A DNA stretch of 64,000 nt, from assembly GCA_035709005.1 (NCBI GenBank), contig DASTFB010000102.1, forward strand, positions 42,418-106,417, read 5' to 3'. The stretch is from Candidatus Methylomirabilota bacterium (lineage in GTDB: Bacteria > Methylomirabilota > Methylomirabilia > Rokubacteriales > CSP1-6). The position numbers and the translations under genes were made by a program. Every line of letters starts with the position of its first letter. Position 1 is the stretch's first letter. This document shows positions 46,126-54,346 of the stretch, piece by piece. The notes below the pieces were generated by a model. That model did not search any database and was not told where the DNA came from. It saw only the letters and a program-made list of their open reading frames with translations.

Positions 46126-47346
46126 ATGTCCAAGGCTAAGGCAGCTCACTGGGAGTTCACGCGCCGGTTCCGGCGGAGCGCCTTCGGCTGGAAGTCCCGG
46201 CCGGCGATCACGCGCGTCCGGCAAGCCGTGAGCGAGATCAAGACGGTCGCCCGGTACGATCCGGTTCTGGCCGCGGAGGGTGCGGTGCTGTTCCTGGAAC
46301 GCGTGTCCCCCGCGCTCGAGCATGTGGATAGCTCCTCGGGCGCCACCGGCACCGCGGTGAACCATGCCGTCGAGGAGCTCGTGGCCGTCATCGCCAGGGC
46401 GCCCGCGGACCTGAGGACACGCGAGGGTTGGCTCGACCGCCTCTGGGAGGCTCACGCCAACGACGCGATCCCCTATCTCGAGCGCCTCGGGGACTTCTGG
46501 GGCGAGCTCTGCGTGTCGCCGGAGATCGCGTCGGCGTGGGCCGATCAGCTTGTCTCCATCGTCGAGATGGCGTTGAGTCCAGATCCGCAGCGGCGCGGTT
46601 TCTTTCACGGCACGACGGCGTGCCTGAGCACGCTCTTCCGCGCGGGGCGCCACGAGGAGATCCTCGCCCTCCTCCAGAAGGACCGACTCCTTTTCTGGCC
46701 CTACCGGGGGTGGGGCGTGCGTGCTCTGGCGTCGCTCGGCCGCCCGGACGAGGCGATCGCATACGCCGAGGCGTCGCGCGGGCTCAACACCGGCTCTATC
46801 GCGATCGCTGCCGCGTGCGAGGAGGTTCTGCTCGCAGCTGGCCGCGTCGAGGAAGCGTACCGGCGCTACGCGCTCGAGGCGACCCGTGGCGCGTCGTATC
46901 TCGCGACGTACCGGGCGCTCGCCCGCAAGTATCCGCACAAGAGGCCTGAGGAGTTGCTCGGCGATCTCGTGGCGACCACGCCCGGCGACGAGGGAAAGTG
47001 GTTCGCTACGGCAAAGGAGGTGGGACTCCTCGATGAGGCGGTCTGGCTCGCGAATCGGGCGCCGTGCGATCCGAAGACACTCACGCGGGCCGCCCGGGAC
47101 TTCGCCCATCGACGTCCCGCCTTCGCGGTCGAGGCGGGACTGACGGCGCTTCGCTGGCTGGTCGAGGGCTACGGCTACGACGTCACGGGCGCCGACGTAT
47201 GGGCCGCCTACACGAACACGATGACGGCGGCAGAGAAGGCCGGGCGGGCCGGCGAGGTGCGGGATCGGATCCGAACACTCGTGGCGAGCGAGACGTACGG
47301 CGAACGCTTCGTCACCCGGATCCTCGGTCGGGAGCTGGGTCTCTGA
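46126..47346 (+). CDS. Large helical-repeat protein of unknown function
   Basis: 406 aa from ATG 46126; GTG 46117 is an alternative and overlaps the previous stop. Rich in paired helices of TPR/HEAT-like spacing (EEILALLQKDRLLFWPYRGW, ALASLGRPDEAIAYAEASRG, CEEVLLAAGRVEEAYRRYAL). The N-terminal FRRSAFGWKSRPAITRVRQAV and the C-terminal ETYGERFVTRILGRELG look conserved. I recall uncharacterised ~400-aa proteins with this layout in other bacteria but know no function. No catalytic motif is seen, so a scaffold or adaptor for the helicase is likely. Confidence 0.75.
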   Translation: MSKAKAAHWEFTRRFRRSAFGWKSRPAITRVRQAVSEIKTVARYDPVLAAEGAVLFLERVSPALEHVDSSSGATGTAVNHAVEELVAVIARAPADLRTREGWLDRLWEAHANDAIPYLERLGDFWGELCVSPEIASAWADQLVSIVEMALSPDPQRRGFFHGTTACLSTLFRAGRHEEILALLQKDRLLFWPYRGWGVRALASLGRPDEAIAYAEASRGLNTGSIAIAAACEEVLLAAGRVEEAYRRYALEATRGASYLATYRALARKYPHKRPEELLGDLVATTPGDEGKWFATAKEVGLLDEAVWLANRAPCDPKTLTRAARDFAHRRPAFAVEAGLTALRWLVEGYGYDVTGADVWAAYTNTMTAAEKAGRAGEVRDRIRTLVASETYGERFVTRILGRELGL

Positions 47347-47499
47347 CTTTCGTCACACTGAGGCTGATTCACCGAGAACCGAGATCGTTCCAACACACTA
47401 CGAGCGACCGCATCGAGTTCTAATCCCCTTTGTTTCCGAGTTTACTCAACATCGCCGAACTTCTCGTCGTTGCGAACAAAGCGCGTGGCGGACCGGAAA

Positions 47500-47527
47500 C
47501 GCGGGTTCGAATCCCCCGGGGTCACCA
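47500..47527 (+). repeat. Distal copy of tRNA-Glu 3' end (attR of second island)
   Basis: CGCGGGTTCGAATCCC then CCGGGGTCACCA, including CCA, equals the tRNA-Glu 3' end with one base missing in the T stem. There is no 5' tRNA half. It closes a 5.5-kb interval. The surrounding stretch 47347-47805 holds no gene that I can support and no integrase. Confidence 0.75.
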
Positions 47528-47805
47528 TTTCAGGTTGGAGAGCTCCGTCCCTCGTCGAAGGCCTCGCCCTCCAGCCGCCCCACCAGCAGGCGCCGGCAGC
47601 CTGCCGGCGACCCGTGAGGACCTCCAGCTCGGCCACCAAGGCGCGCTTGCAGAGGGAGCCGGAGGCTGACCAGCACGCCCCGCAGCCCTCGCGCCACCCC
47701 GCAGTGGCGGGACCGAGCCAAGGGGCCGACGGCTTCTTGCTCGCGCAGCTATGGGCGAGGAGTGCCGCGGAGGTGACGTATGAACGGGTATCCTACTGAC
47801 GGTCT

Positions 47806-48516
47806 ATGGCTTCGGCTGAGTCGAGAAGTATCTTCGACAAGAGCAACCCGGACGGGATCTATCCACAACTTGCGAAGCTCGAGGCCACCCTGAAACTACC
47901 AGCAGGATTTTCCGACGCTCTCGTCAAGGAGGACGATTGGTCTTTCATCATCAAGCTCCACGCGCTTCTTGAGACGGCCCTGACTTCACTCCTCGTTACG
48001 GCTGTCGGTGACACCAGGCTTCACGACGCCTTTTCCCGCCTTGAGATGAGCCGATCGCAAACAGGCAAGGTCGACTTTGCCAGGGCACTGGAGCTCTTGG
48101 ACAGGCCGGAGCGCCGATTCATCCGTACCCTATCAGAACTGAGAAATAGGCTCATCCACCGGATCGAGAATGTCACATTCGATCTGAGGCAGTATGTGAA
48201 GTCGTTGGACCCGAATAAGAAAGCCGCGTTTCTTGAGTGTGTTGCGCCTTGGTACGGCGAGGAACGGGACGAGAATTACGAGTCCTTCAAAAAATACGCC
48301 GCAGCAAACCCCAAGGTCCTGATCTGGCTCAATGGCCTGAGGTTTGTCGCGACGATGATGGTTCACGTCGAGAGTCTACGGTACAAGCGTGAAAATGAGC
48401 AGATGCTCGTCGCGGACGCGCGTGCGCAGATTCAGCAGCTGAGAGAAAGTACGACGACACTCCAGCGTCTGATCGAGCACACCCCATCTTCTGAACCAGC
48501 ATCCGAGACGGAGTAG
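47806..48516 (+). CDS. HEPN-like protein of unknown function
   Basis: 236 aa, mostly helical. The sequence LRNRLIHRIENV contains an Rx4H motif (Arg113 to His118) like the catalytic motif of HEPN ribonucleases; a C-terminal coiled coil (ADARAQIQQLRESTTTLQRL) follows. Base composition is clearly lower in GC than its neighbours and codon use is less biased, a sign of recent transfer. No nucleotidyltransferase partner is adjacent. The motif alone does not prove RNase activity. Confidence 0.7.
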   Translation: MASAESRSIFDKSNPDGIYPQLAKLEATLKLPAGFSDALVKEDDWSFIIKLHALLETALTSLLVTAVGDTRLHDAFSRLEMSRSQTGKVDFARALELLDRPERRFIRTLSELRNRLIHRIENVTFDLRQYVKSLDPNKKAAFLECVAPWYGEERDENYESFKKYAAANPKVLIWLNGLRFVATMMVHVESLRYKRENEQMLVADARAQIQQLRESTTTLQRLIEHTPSSEPASETE

Positions 48517-48699
48517 TTACTTCACTGCGCGGTTGCGCGTGTGTAGTTCATCGCAGCCTGTCGCTGCTTGACCGCCGCCAGGCGACTGAGGCCCGTGGCG
48601 GACGAAGACCCGCCTCTGATCTGTCAGAGGGAAGTGATGATCGCCGCCGCCACGCCGCCGGCACCACCGCCACCGTCTCGGCGGCGGACAAACTCCTTC

Positions 48700-48786
48700 T
48701 CAAACGCTACCGGCCAGGAGACCCAGTAGGAGGCCACCTATCATGCCTGCCAGGAGTCCCAGGATCGCACGGTAAGACCGACCCAT
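48700..48786 (-). CDS. Very short glycine-zipper membrane peptide, possibly frameshifted
   Basis: 28 aa (MGRSYRAILGLLAGMIGG then LLLGLLAGSV) with GGAGGG eight bases before ATG. One hydrophobic segment with GxxxG spacing. A one-base shift near the stop would extend the frame with FEKEFVRRRDGGGGAGG and AAAIITSL, so the gene may be a broken ~53-aa membrane protein. The rest of the gap 48517-48906 shows nothing else. Confidence 0.35.
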   Translation of the reverse strand: MGRSYRAILGLLAGMIGGLLLGLLAGSV

Positions 48787-48906
48787 GGTTTTGGCCCTCC
48801 AAAGGGGAGGACCATGCAAGCGGCTGGCCAGCGGAGGTTCCGGCTGGTCAGTTTTCATCCACTATAGGGCGCCTGCGCCACCGCCTCGCCGGCCGTCCCG
48901 CCCGGG

Positions 48907-49440
48907 GTGCCGGTCATCTTCGACCACGGCGACATGGTGCACCTCAGCTGCTACGATCAGAGCGCAGGCGCGGTGGCGCCTCTTTCAGATTTCCTCCGGA
49001 GCCGGCGCGGAGACCGCTTCTGCTTCACCTGCCTCTCCCGACAGCTCGGCCACGACCGCCAGGTGATCGAGAACGCGGTGGCGGCACTTCGGCTCGAGGC
49101 GAGCTTCGTCGTCTCTCCTGCTTTCTGCTCGATGTGCGCTCACGCGAGGGTCACCGTTCGCCGACACGACGTCTGCAAGTTTTTTCCAGGGGGTGCGTCC
49201 ACCGGCTGTCGGCACCGCCATTGCTCTACAGAATGCCGTCGTAGTTCTGCGGATGGCGGCCAGGGCCGCCCTTCCGTACCATCCTCGCGGTTTTCAGGAT
49301 CGCCCGACATCTCGAGAGGAGAGCAGTGGCAATCCGACGCCGGGTGCGACGCCGCCGATCGCTCAGGGTGCTGGTCGCCGACACGCAGACCATCACGCGG
49401 CACGCCCTGCGCTGCTGGCTCCACTACGTCAATGGCCTGA
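48907..49440 (+). CDS. Hypothetical protein with two Cys-pair knuckles, odd 3' end
   Basis: 177-aa frame from GTG 48907. The first ~95 residues look like a real protein (DFLRSRRGDRFCFTCLSRQL, VVSPAFCSMCAHARVTV) with CFTC and CSMC pairs that could bind zinc. The last ~80 residues are low quality and overlap the response regulator by 115 bases, suggesting a lost stop codon or frameshift near 49200. Function unknown. Confidence 0.55.
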   Translation: MPVIFDHGDMVHLSCYDQSAGAVAPLSDFLRSRRGDRFCFTCLSRQLGHDRQVIENAVAALRLEASFVVSPAFCSMCAHARVTVRRHDVCKFFPGGASTGCRHRHCSTECRRSSADGGQGRPSVPSSRFSGSPDISRGEQWQSDAGCDAADRSGCWSPTRRPSRGTPCAAGSTTSMA

Positions 49441-50021
49441 ACGTCATCGGAGAGGTCAGCGATGGCCTGAAGGTCGCCTCGGTGGTGGCGCGGCTCAGGC
49501 CGAACGTCGTGATCGTCGATTTCGAGTTGACGGGCCTCAGTGCCCTCGATGTGCCTCTGGCCGTACGCCGGCGCACACCGCAGGTCGGCGTCGTCATCCT
49601 GTCGCAATCCGTGCGTGACCTTCACGTGATCCAGGCGTTGCGTAACGGAGCGGCCGCCTTCGTGGCGAAGCAGGCAAAACCGAAAGAGCTGCGGCTCGCT
49701 ATCGAGAAGAGCGCGGCCGGCGAGCGGTACGTCAGCGCGCCGCTGTCGCAACGTCCCCTCAGCCACTGGATGGCTCAAGTCCAGTCCCGATCCAGCGATC
49801 GCTACGAGACGCTGACCCTCCGCGAGCGCGAAGTTCTCCACCTCGTGTCCCAGGGACTGAGCGCCGCCAGGATCGCCGAGCGGCTGAACGTGAGTCCCCG
49901 CACGGTGGAGAGCCACCGGGCGCGCATCAAGGCGAAGCTCGGGCTCCGCAACCACGCGGCCATGGTGCGCTACGCCGTGGAGCGCCAGATGGCGACGCCC
50001 GGACGGGCCCCCACCGAGTGA
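49326..50021 (+). CDS. NarL/FixJ-type response regulator (REC-LuxR)
   Basis: 231 aa from GTG 49326 with GAGGAGA upstream. The receiver domain has the phosphorylatable Asp in VVIVDFELTGLSALD and the switch region VVILSQS; the usual second-position DD is replaced by AD (VLVADTQT). The LuxR helix-turn-helix is complete: LTLREREVLHLVSQGLSAAR, IAERLNVSPRTVESHRARIK. No kinase is adjacent. It may control the export genes downstream. Confidence 0.92.
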   Translation: MAIRRRVRRRRSLRVLVADTQTITRHALRCWLHYVNGLNVIGEVSDGLKVASVVARLRPNVVIVDFELTGLSALDVPLAVRRRTPQVGVVILSQSVRDLHVIQALRNGAAAFVAKQAKPKELRLAIEKSAAGERYVSAPLSQRPLSHWMAQVQSRSSDRYETLTLREREVLHLVSQGLSAARIAERLNVSPRTVESHRARIKAKLGLRNHAAMVRYAVERQMATPGRAPTE

Positions 50022-50166
50022 CCGCCCGGCAGACGCGTATTCCCGTCCGGAAAACTGGCGAATTCGGCGACAGTGGCTTATTTGATCTATCGACGGGACG
50101 CGACGCGAAGGTTCTCGGCTCGACGTCCTCGAGAAGCGCTATCATGCCAGGAGAGGACGCCCGACG

Positions 50167-50754
50167 ATGTCCCGAACACTCTGCGCAGCCATTGTCCTGG
50201 CCTTCCTGTGCGCGGAGCCTGCGCTCGCCGGGCCGGCCGACGGCACACCACGCCCGCCGGGGACCGAGCTGGCCGGGGACTATCGGGTCGGCCCCGAGGA
50301 CGTGCTGGAAGTGAGCGTGTGGAACAACCCCGGTATCAGTCGGGTCGTTACCGTCAGACCGGACGGCATGATCTCGCTGCCCCTCATCAACGACGTCAAG
50401 GCCGCCGGCTTGACCCCGGCCCAGGTCCGGCAAGAGGTCGCCCGAAAGCTGAGCGATTACGTGCCCTCGCCGTCCGTTTCCGTGATCGTGAACGACGTCC
50501 GCAGCTTCAAGGTCTCGGTGCTCGGCGAGGTCATCCGGCAAGCCCGCTTCGAGCTCAAGAGCCCCACGACGATCCTGGATGTCATCGCCCTGGCTGGCGG
50601 CTTCAATCAGTTCGCGGCCCCGGCCCGGATCATCATCCTCCGCCGGGACCTCGACGGGCGGGAGCGGATTCCCTTCAACTACAACAAGGTGATGCAGGGG
50701 GCCACCGAGGAGATCCTCTACCTCCAGCCCGGCGACATCATTTTCGTTCCCTAG
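50167..50754 (+). CDS. Polysaccharide biosynthesis/export (Wza-like) protein
   Basis: 195 aa with a signal peptide (LCAAIVLAFLCAEPALAGP). The poly_export domain is typical: YRVGPEDVLEVSVWNNPGIS, VTVRPDGMISLPLINDVKAAG, then an SLBB-like segment VSVLGEVIRQARFELKSPTT and LQPGDIIFVP. It is shorter than full Wza, with a single SLBB-like unit. It probably forms part of a periplasmic/outer-membrane export channel, but no polymerase or glycosyltransferase genes are nearby. Confidence 0.9.
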   Translation: MSRTLCAAIVLAFLCAEPALAGPADGTPRPPGTELAGDYRVGPEDVLEVSVWNNPGISRVVTVRPDGMISLPLINDVKAAGLTPAQVRQEVARKLSDYVPSPSVSVIVNDVRSFKVSVLGEVIRQARFELKSPTTILDVIALAGGFNQFAAPARIIILRRDLDGRERIPFNYNKVMQGATEEILYLQPGDIIFVP

Positions 50755-50773
50755 GATTTTCGCTGCCCGGCAA

Positions 50774-51541
50774 TCATCGGGGACGCAGCGTGGCGTCCAC
50801 CTCGTGCAGGAGCCCGCTCTCGATGCGCAGGATCCGATCGGCGGCCCGGGCCAGCCGGTCATCGTGCGTGATCATGACGAAGGCCACCCCGCTCTCGCGG
50901 TTCATCTGACGCATCAAGGCGAACACCTCGGCGCCCGAGGCGCTGTCCAGGTTGCCGGTGGGCTCGTCGGCCAACACGATGAGGGGCGCGTTGGCCAGGG
51001 CCCGGACGACGGCGCAGCGCTGGTTCTCCCCCCCGCTCATCTCGTCGGGATGCTTGTCCAGCATGGTGCCCAGGCCCACCCGCTGCAGCAGGCCGATCAC
51101 GCGCTGGCGTTGGGCCTCGGTGACGGCCCCTTCGCGGATGCTGATCGGCATGAGGGCGTTCTCCAGGCAGGTGAATTCGTCGAGCAGGTAGTGGGCCTGG
51201 AAGATGAACCCGACCTCCTGACTGCGAAGGTCGGCCAGCTCGTCCTCGGTGAGCGTGGCGATGTCCACACCGTTGATCAGGACGGTGCCGCCGGTGGCGA
51301 CGTCCAGCGCGCCCAGCAAGTTGAGCAGCGTGGACTTGCCGCTGCCCGACTGTCCCATGACGGCCACGAACTCCCCGGCCCGGACGGTGAGATCCACGCC
51401 GTGGAGCACCGGCACCGGGACCTTGCCGAGGTACGTCTTCCGCAGCCCCCGCGTTTCGATCACGATCGGGCGTCCGTCGCGGCCGTCCTGGTGGCCGTTG
51501 GACGACAGGATGCGCCGGGGATCGGGGGCCCGGGAGCTCAT
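50774..51541 (-). CDS. ABC transporter ATP-binding protein (MacB/LolD type)
   Basis: 255 aa from ATG 51541. Walker A GQSGSGKSTLLN, Q-loop FIFQAHYLLDEFTC, signature MSGGENQRCAVVRAL, Walker B LIVLADEPTGNLDS and the H-switch MITHDD are all intact. Its start overlaps the permease stop as ATGA. It is the last gene of the adaptor-permease-ATPase exporter. Confidence 0.93.
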   Translation of the reverse strand: MSSRAPDPRRILSSNGHQDGRDGRPIVIETRGLRKTYLGKVPVPVLHGVDLTVRAGEFVAVMGQSGSGKSTLLNLLGALDVATGGTVLINGVDIATLTEDELADLRSQEVGFIFQAHYLLDEFTCLENALMPISIREGAVTEAQRQRVIGLLQRVGLGTMLDKHPDEMSGGENQRCAVVRALANAPLIVLADEPTGNLDSASGAEVFALMRQMNRESGVAFVMITHDDRLARAADRILRIESGLLHEVDATLRPR

Positions 51542-52806
51542 CGCATGACGTCCACGGGGTTCAGGGCCGCCGCCCGGCGGGCCGGCAGGTACGCGGCGAT
51601 GACGGTCGATGCGATGGCCGCCCCCATGGCCAGGCCGATGTAGAGCGGCAGGATGGCCACGGGGAAGAGCTGCTCGGGTGTCTGGCCCACCCGACGGATC
51701 GGTTGTTCGATAAGGCTGAGCGTGTAGATGATCGCCGTGCCGGCGATGGCGCCGGCCAGGCTGCCGAGCAGGGCCACCCCCAGGCCTTCGAAGATGAAGA
51801 TGGTCTGGATCTGACGACGGCGGGCCCCCATCGCCTTGAGGATGCCGATCTGCTTGGCCTTCTGCAGCACCGACACGATAAGGATCGAGGCGATGGCGAA
51901 CGACGAGGCGATGAGGCTGAACGCCGAGGTGAGGTAGGCCGCCGCCGATTGGACCTTCAGCGCGTCGAGGAAGCGGGGAAACTCCCGCGACCACGACTTG
52001 GCCTCGTAGGGCACCAGCGCCATGATCCGGTCGGCGGCCTGGTCGGCCTGGTAGATGTCGTCCAGCTTGACCTGGATGGCGTTGACCGCGGCGCCCAGCC
52101 CGAACAGGCTCTGCGCGGTCCGCAGCGTCACGTAGGCCTCGCCGCGTCCCCGGCCGCGGCTGTAGATCCCGACGACCGTGAAGCTGTCCGAGGCGCCGGT
52201 GTTCGAGCTGAGCCGAATGCGCTCGCCCGTCGACACGCTCAGGTCTTCGGCCAACTCGGCGTCGACCACGACTTCCTCGCTGGTCAGCCCCTGGTAGCGG
52301 CCGGCGATGAGATGCGGCGTCACCGGAGCCACCTGCTCCTGCAGCGCGGGGTCCACGCCGACCACGGTGACGCCGAGGGGGTTGGCGCCTTTGGAAGCGA
52401 ACGCCTGCCGCCGCACCACCGGCGCGGCGAGGCGGACGTCGGGCACCGCCCGGATGATGTCGATCACGCGGGGCCAGTCATCGATGGTCTTCTCCTGGGG
52501 CGCCTGCTGCTCCAGCCGGCTCGAGCTCGGCCCGGAAACGGCGCCGGGCACGCGCTCGAGCGGCACCGGCTTGACCTCCCCCACCTGGACCGTCACGTGC
52601 GCGATGAACTCGGTCAGCACCCGGGCCATGTCCCGGCGCAGCCCGAAGATCAGTCCGGTGATGAAGATCACGATGATGACGCCGGCGGCCACCGCGCTGA
52701 CCGTGAGCCAGGTCTGTCCCCCGCCGGACCGCAGGTGGCGGATGGCCACCTGGCGCTCGAAGCGCCAGAGGCCGTTCCGGAGTCGTCGGCTGCTCCCGTC
52801 GGCCAC
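51538..52806 (-). CDS. ABC transporter permease, FtsX/MacB family
   Basis: 422 aa. One N-terminal membrane segment (WLTVSAVAAGVIIVIFITGL), a large periplasmic domain (about 60-285), then three membrane segments at the C-terminus (from ~290 with FSLIASSFAIASILIVSVLQ, then ~335 and ~390), the layout of LolE/DevC/MacB permeases. KAKQIGILKAMGARRRQI is the coupling helix seen in the family. It is nearly adjacent to the adaptor gene. Confidence 0.9.
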   Translation of the reverse strand: MADGSSRRLRNGLWRFERQVAIRHLRSGGGQTWLTVSAVAAGVIIVIFITGLIFGLRRDMARVLTEFIAHVTVQVGEVKPVPLERVPGAVSGPSSSRLEQQAPQEKTIDDWPRVIDIIRAVPDVRLAAPVVRRQAFASKGANPLGVTVVGVDPALQEQVAPVTPHLIAGRYQGLTSEEVVVDAELAEDLSVSTGERIRLSSNTGASDSFTVVGIYSRGRGRGEAYVTLRTAQSLFGLGAAVNAIQVKLDDIYQADQAADRIMALVPYEAKSWSREFPRFLDALKVQSAAAYLTSAFSLIASSFAIASILIVSVLQKAKQIGILKAMGARRRQIQTIFIFEGLGVALLGSLAGAIAGTAIIYTLSLIEQPIRRVGQTPEQLFPVAILPLYIGLAMGAAIASTVIAAYLPARRAAALNPVDVMR

Positions 52807-52810
52807 GGCG

Positions 52811-54295
52811 CTACCGCCCGAGCACCCGCGTCACGCGGACCCGGTCGCCGGCGTCGATGCCGCGGGGATCCTGGATGACGAGCGCGCCGGCGTCGATCCC
52901 GGCCACGACCGGCACGCCGGCCGCCGTCGCCGGGCGCGTGGCGACCGTCTGCACCAGCGCGCGCCCGTCGCGCACCACGAAGACCACGCTGCGGTCGCCC
53001 ACCCGGCGCACCGCCGTCGCGGGGACCACGAGGCGCGTGGCCGCCCGGTTCGTGACGATGTTGACGTTGACGGTCTGCCCCGGGCGCAGCCAGTCAGGCG
53101 GATTCTCGGGGACCACCGTCACTCTCACCGTGCCGCGGGCTTCGTCCACGGCGGCCGCGAGCTCCGAGACGGTGCCGCGGAACGTGCCCTCCGGGAACGT
53201 GCTGGAGGAGATGACGGCCGGCTGCCCGAGGGCCAGGTCGGCCAGATTGCCCTCGTCCACGTCGATCCGGATCTCGAGCGCGCTGCTCACGAGGCTCAGC
53301 ACGCCCTGCGTGCCGACCGTCTGCCCCACCTCGGCGGTGATCCTGGTCACCACGCCGTCGAAGGGCGCCGTCACGACCGCCTCCAGCGCCTGCCGTCGAG
53401 CCACGCGAAGCCCCTCCTCGGCCTCCTGGATCCGCTCGCGGGCCACGGCGACGTCCTCCGGACGGGCGCCGGCCTCCAGCGTCCGCAGCCCGGCCTCCTG
53501 GGCCAGGACGTTGGCCTCGGCGGCCGCCACTGCGCCGCGCGTGGATTGCACGAACGCCTCCGCCACCGAGACCGCGTGTCGCTGAGCGGCCACCCGCTCC
53601 TCGGCCACGCGGGCCCGCGTGCGTGCTTCGTCGTGCTCGGAGCGGGCGATGAGCTCCTGCTGGAGAAGCTCCGTGCTGCGCCAGAGCTGCAGGGCGGCCA
53701 GATCCCGCTCCTCCTCGAGCAGCTGAAGCTCGGCGCGGGCCTGCGCGGCCGCCTGCTCGGCCTGCCCGAGCGCGGCGCGCTGCTGGCCGAGCTGGGCTCG
53801 CGCCTGCTGCACGCGCGCCCGCGCTGCCGCGAGCTCCGACGGCAGCGCGCCCCGAGCGGCCAGCGTGAGCTGGGCCCTCGCCGTGCGCAGGGCCGCCTCG
53901 GCCAGGGCCACCTGGGCTTCCGCCACGTCGTTCTTCAAGATGGCCAGGCGCTGGCCGGCCGCAACCCGATCGCCTTCCTGCACGAACAGCTGCTCGACGA
54001 TCCCGGCCGCCTGTACCCCCACCGCCGTCTCCACGGCGCCCCCCACGCGGCCGCTGCTGGCGATGGACTCGGTGATCGTCGTCGGAGTCGGATGGATCAC
54101 CACCACGTTGGCCGGTCGCAGCAGCCACCACACGCCGGCCGCAGCGAGGACCAGCGCGCCCAGGACGGCGGCGATGACCCGCGGGCGGGGGCGCCTGGCC
54201 GGCCGGGCCGGTGCAACGGCCTCGTGTGTCGCCGGCGGTGTCGCGGCGCTCGGAGGCCGGGCGGCCTGTTCCCGGGTACGTTCCGTCGACGACAT
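52811..54295 (-). CDS. HlyD/RND-type periplasmic adaptor (membrane fusion protein)
   Basis: 494 aa from ATG 54295; TTG 54310 is the alternative. Single membrane anchor (VIAAVLGALVLAAAGVWWLL), biotinyl-lipoyl halves (GIVEQLFVQEGDRVAAGQRL and VVTAPFDGVVTRITAEVGQ) flanking an alanine-rich coiled-coil hairpin about 200 residues long, then beta-barrel and membrane-proximal domains. With the following permease and ATPase this is a complete MacAB/DevBCA-like tripartite exporter minus the outer-membrane channel. Confidence 0.9.
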   Translation of the reverse strand: MSSTERTREQAARPPSAATPPATHEAVAPARPARRPRPRVIAAVLGALVLAAAGVWWLLRPANVVVIHPTPTTITESIASSGRVGGAVETAVGVQAAGIVEQLFVQEGDRVAAGQRLAILKNDVAEAQVALAEAALRTARAQLTLAARGALPSELAAARARVQQARAQLGQQRAALGQAEQAAAQARAELQLLEEERDLAALQLWRSTELLQQELIARSEHDEARTRARVAEERVAAQRHAVSVAEAFVQSTRGAVAAAEANVLAQEAGLRTLEAGARPEDVAVARERIQEAEEGLRVARRQALEAVVTAPFDGVVTRITAEVGQTVGTQGVLSLVSSALEIRIDVDEGNLADLALGQPAVISSSTFPEGTFRGTVSELAAAVDEARGTVRVTVVPENPPDWLRPGQTVNVNIVTNRAATRLVVPATAVRRVGDRSVVFVVRDGRALVQTVATRPATAAGVPVVAGIDAGALVIQDPRGIDAGDRVRVTRVLGR

Positions 54296-54346
54296 GCTCC
54301 AGTCAAGCAAACCATACGCGGCTGGGCCCGTCCACCGGGCGGACGA

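Noticed and set aside
47500..47527. Second tRNA-Glu gene
   Set aside because: Only the T arm and 3' acceptor strand are present and one base of the T stem is missing.
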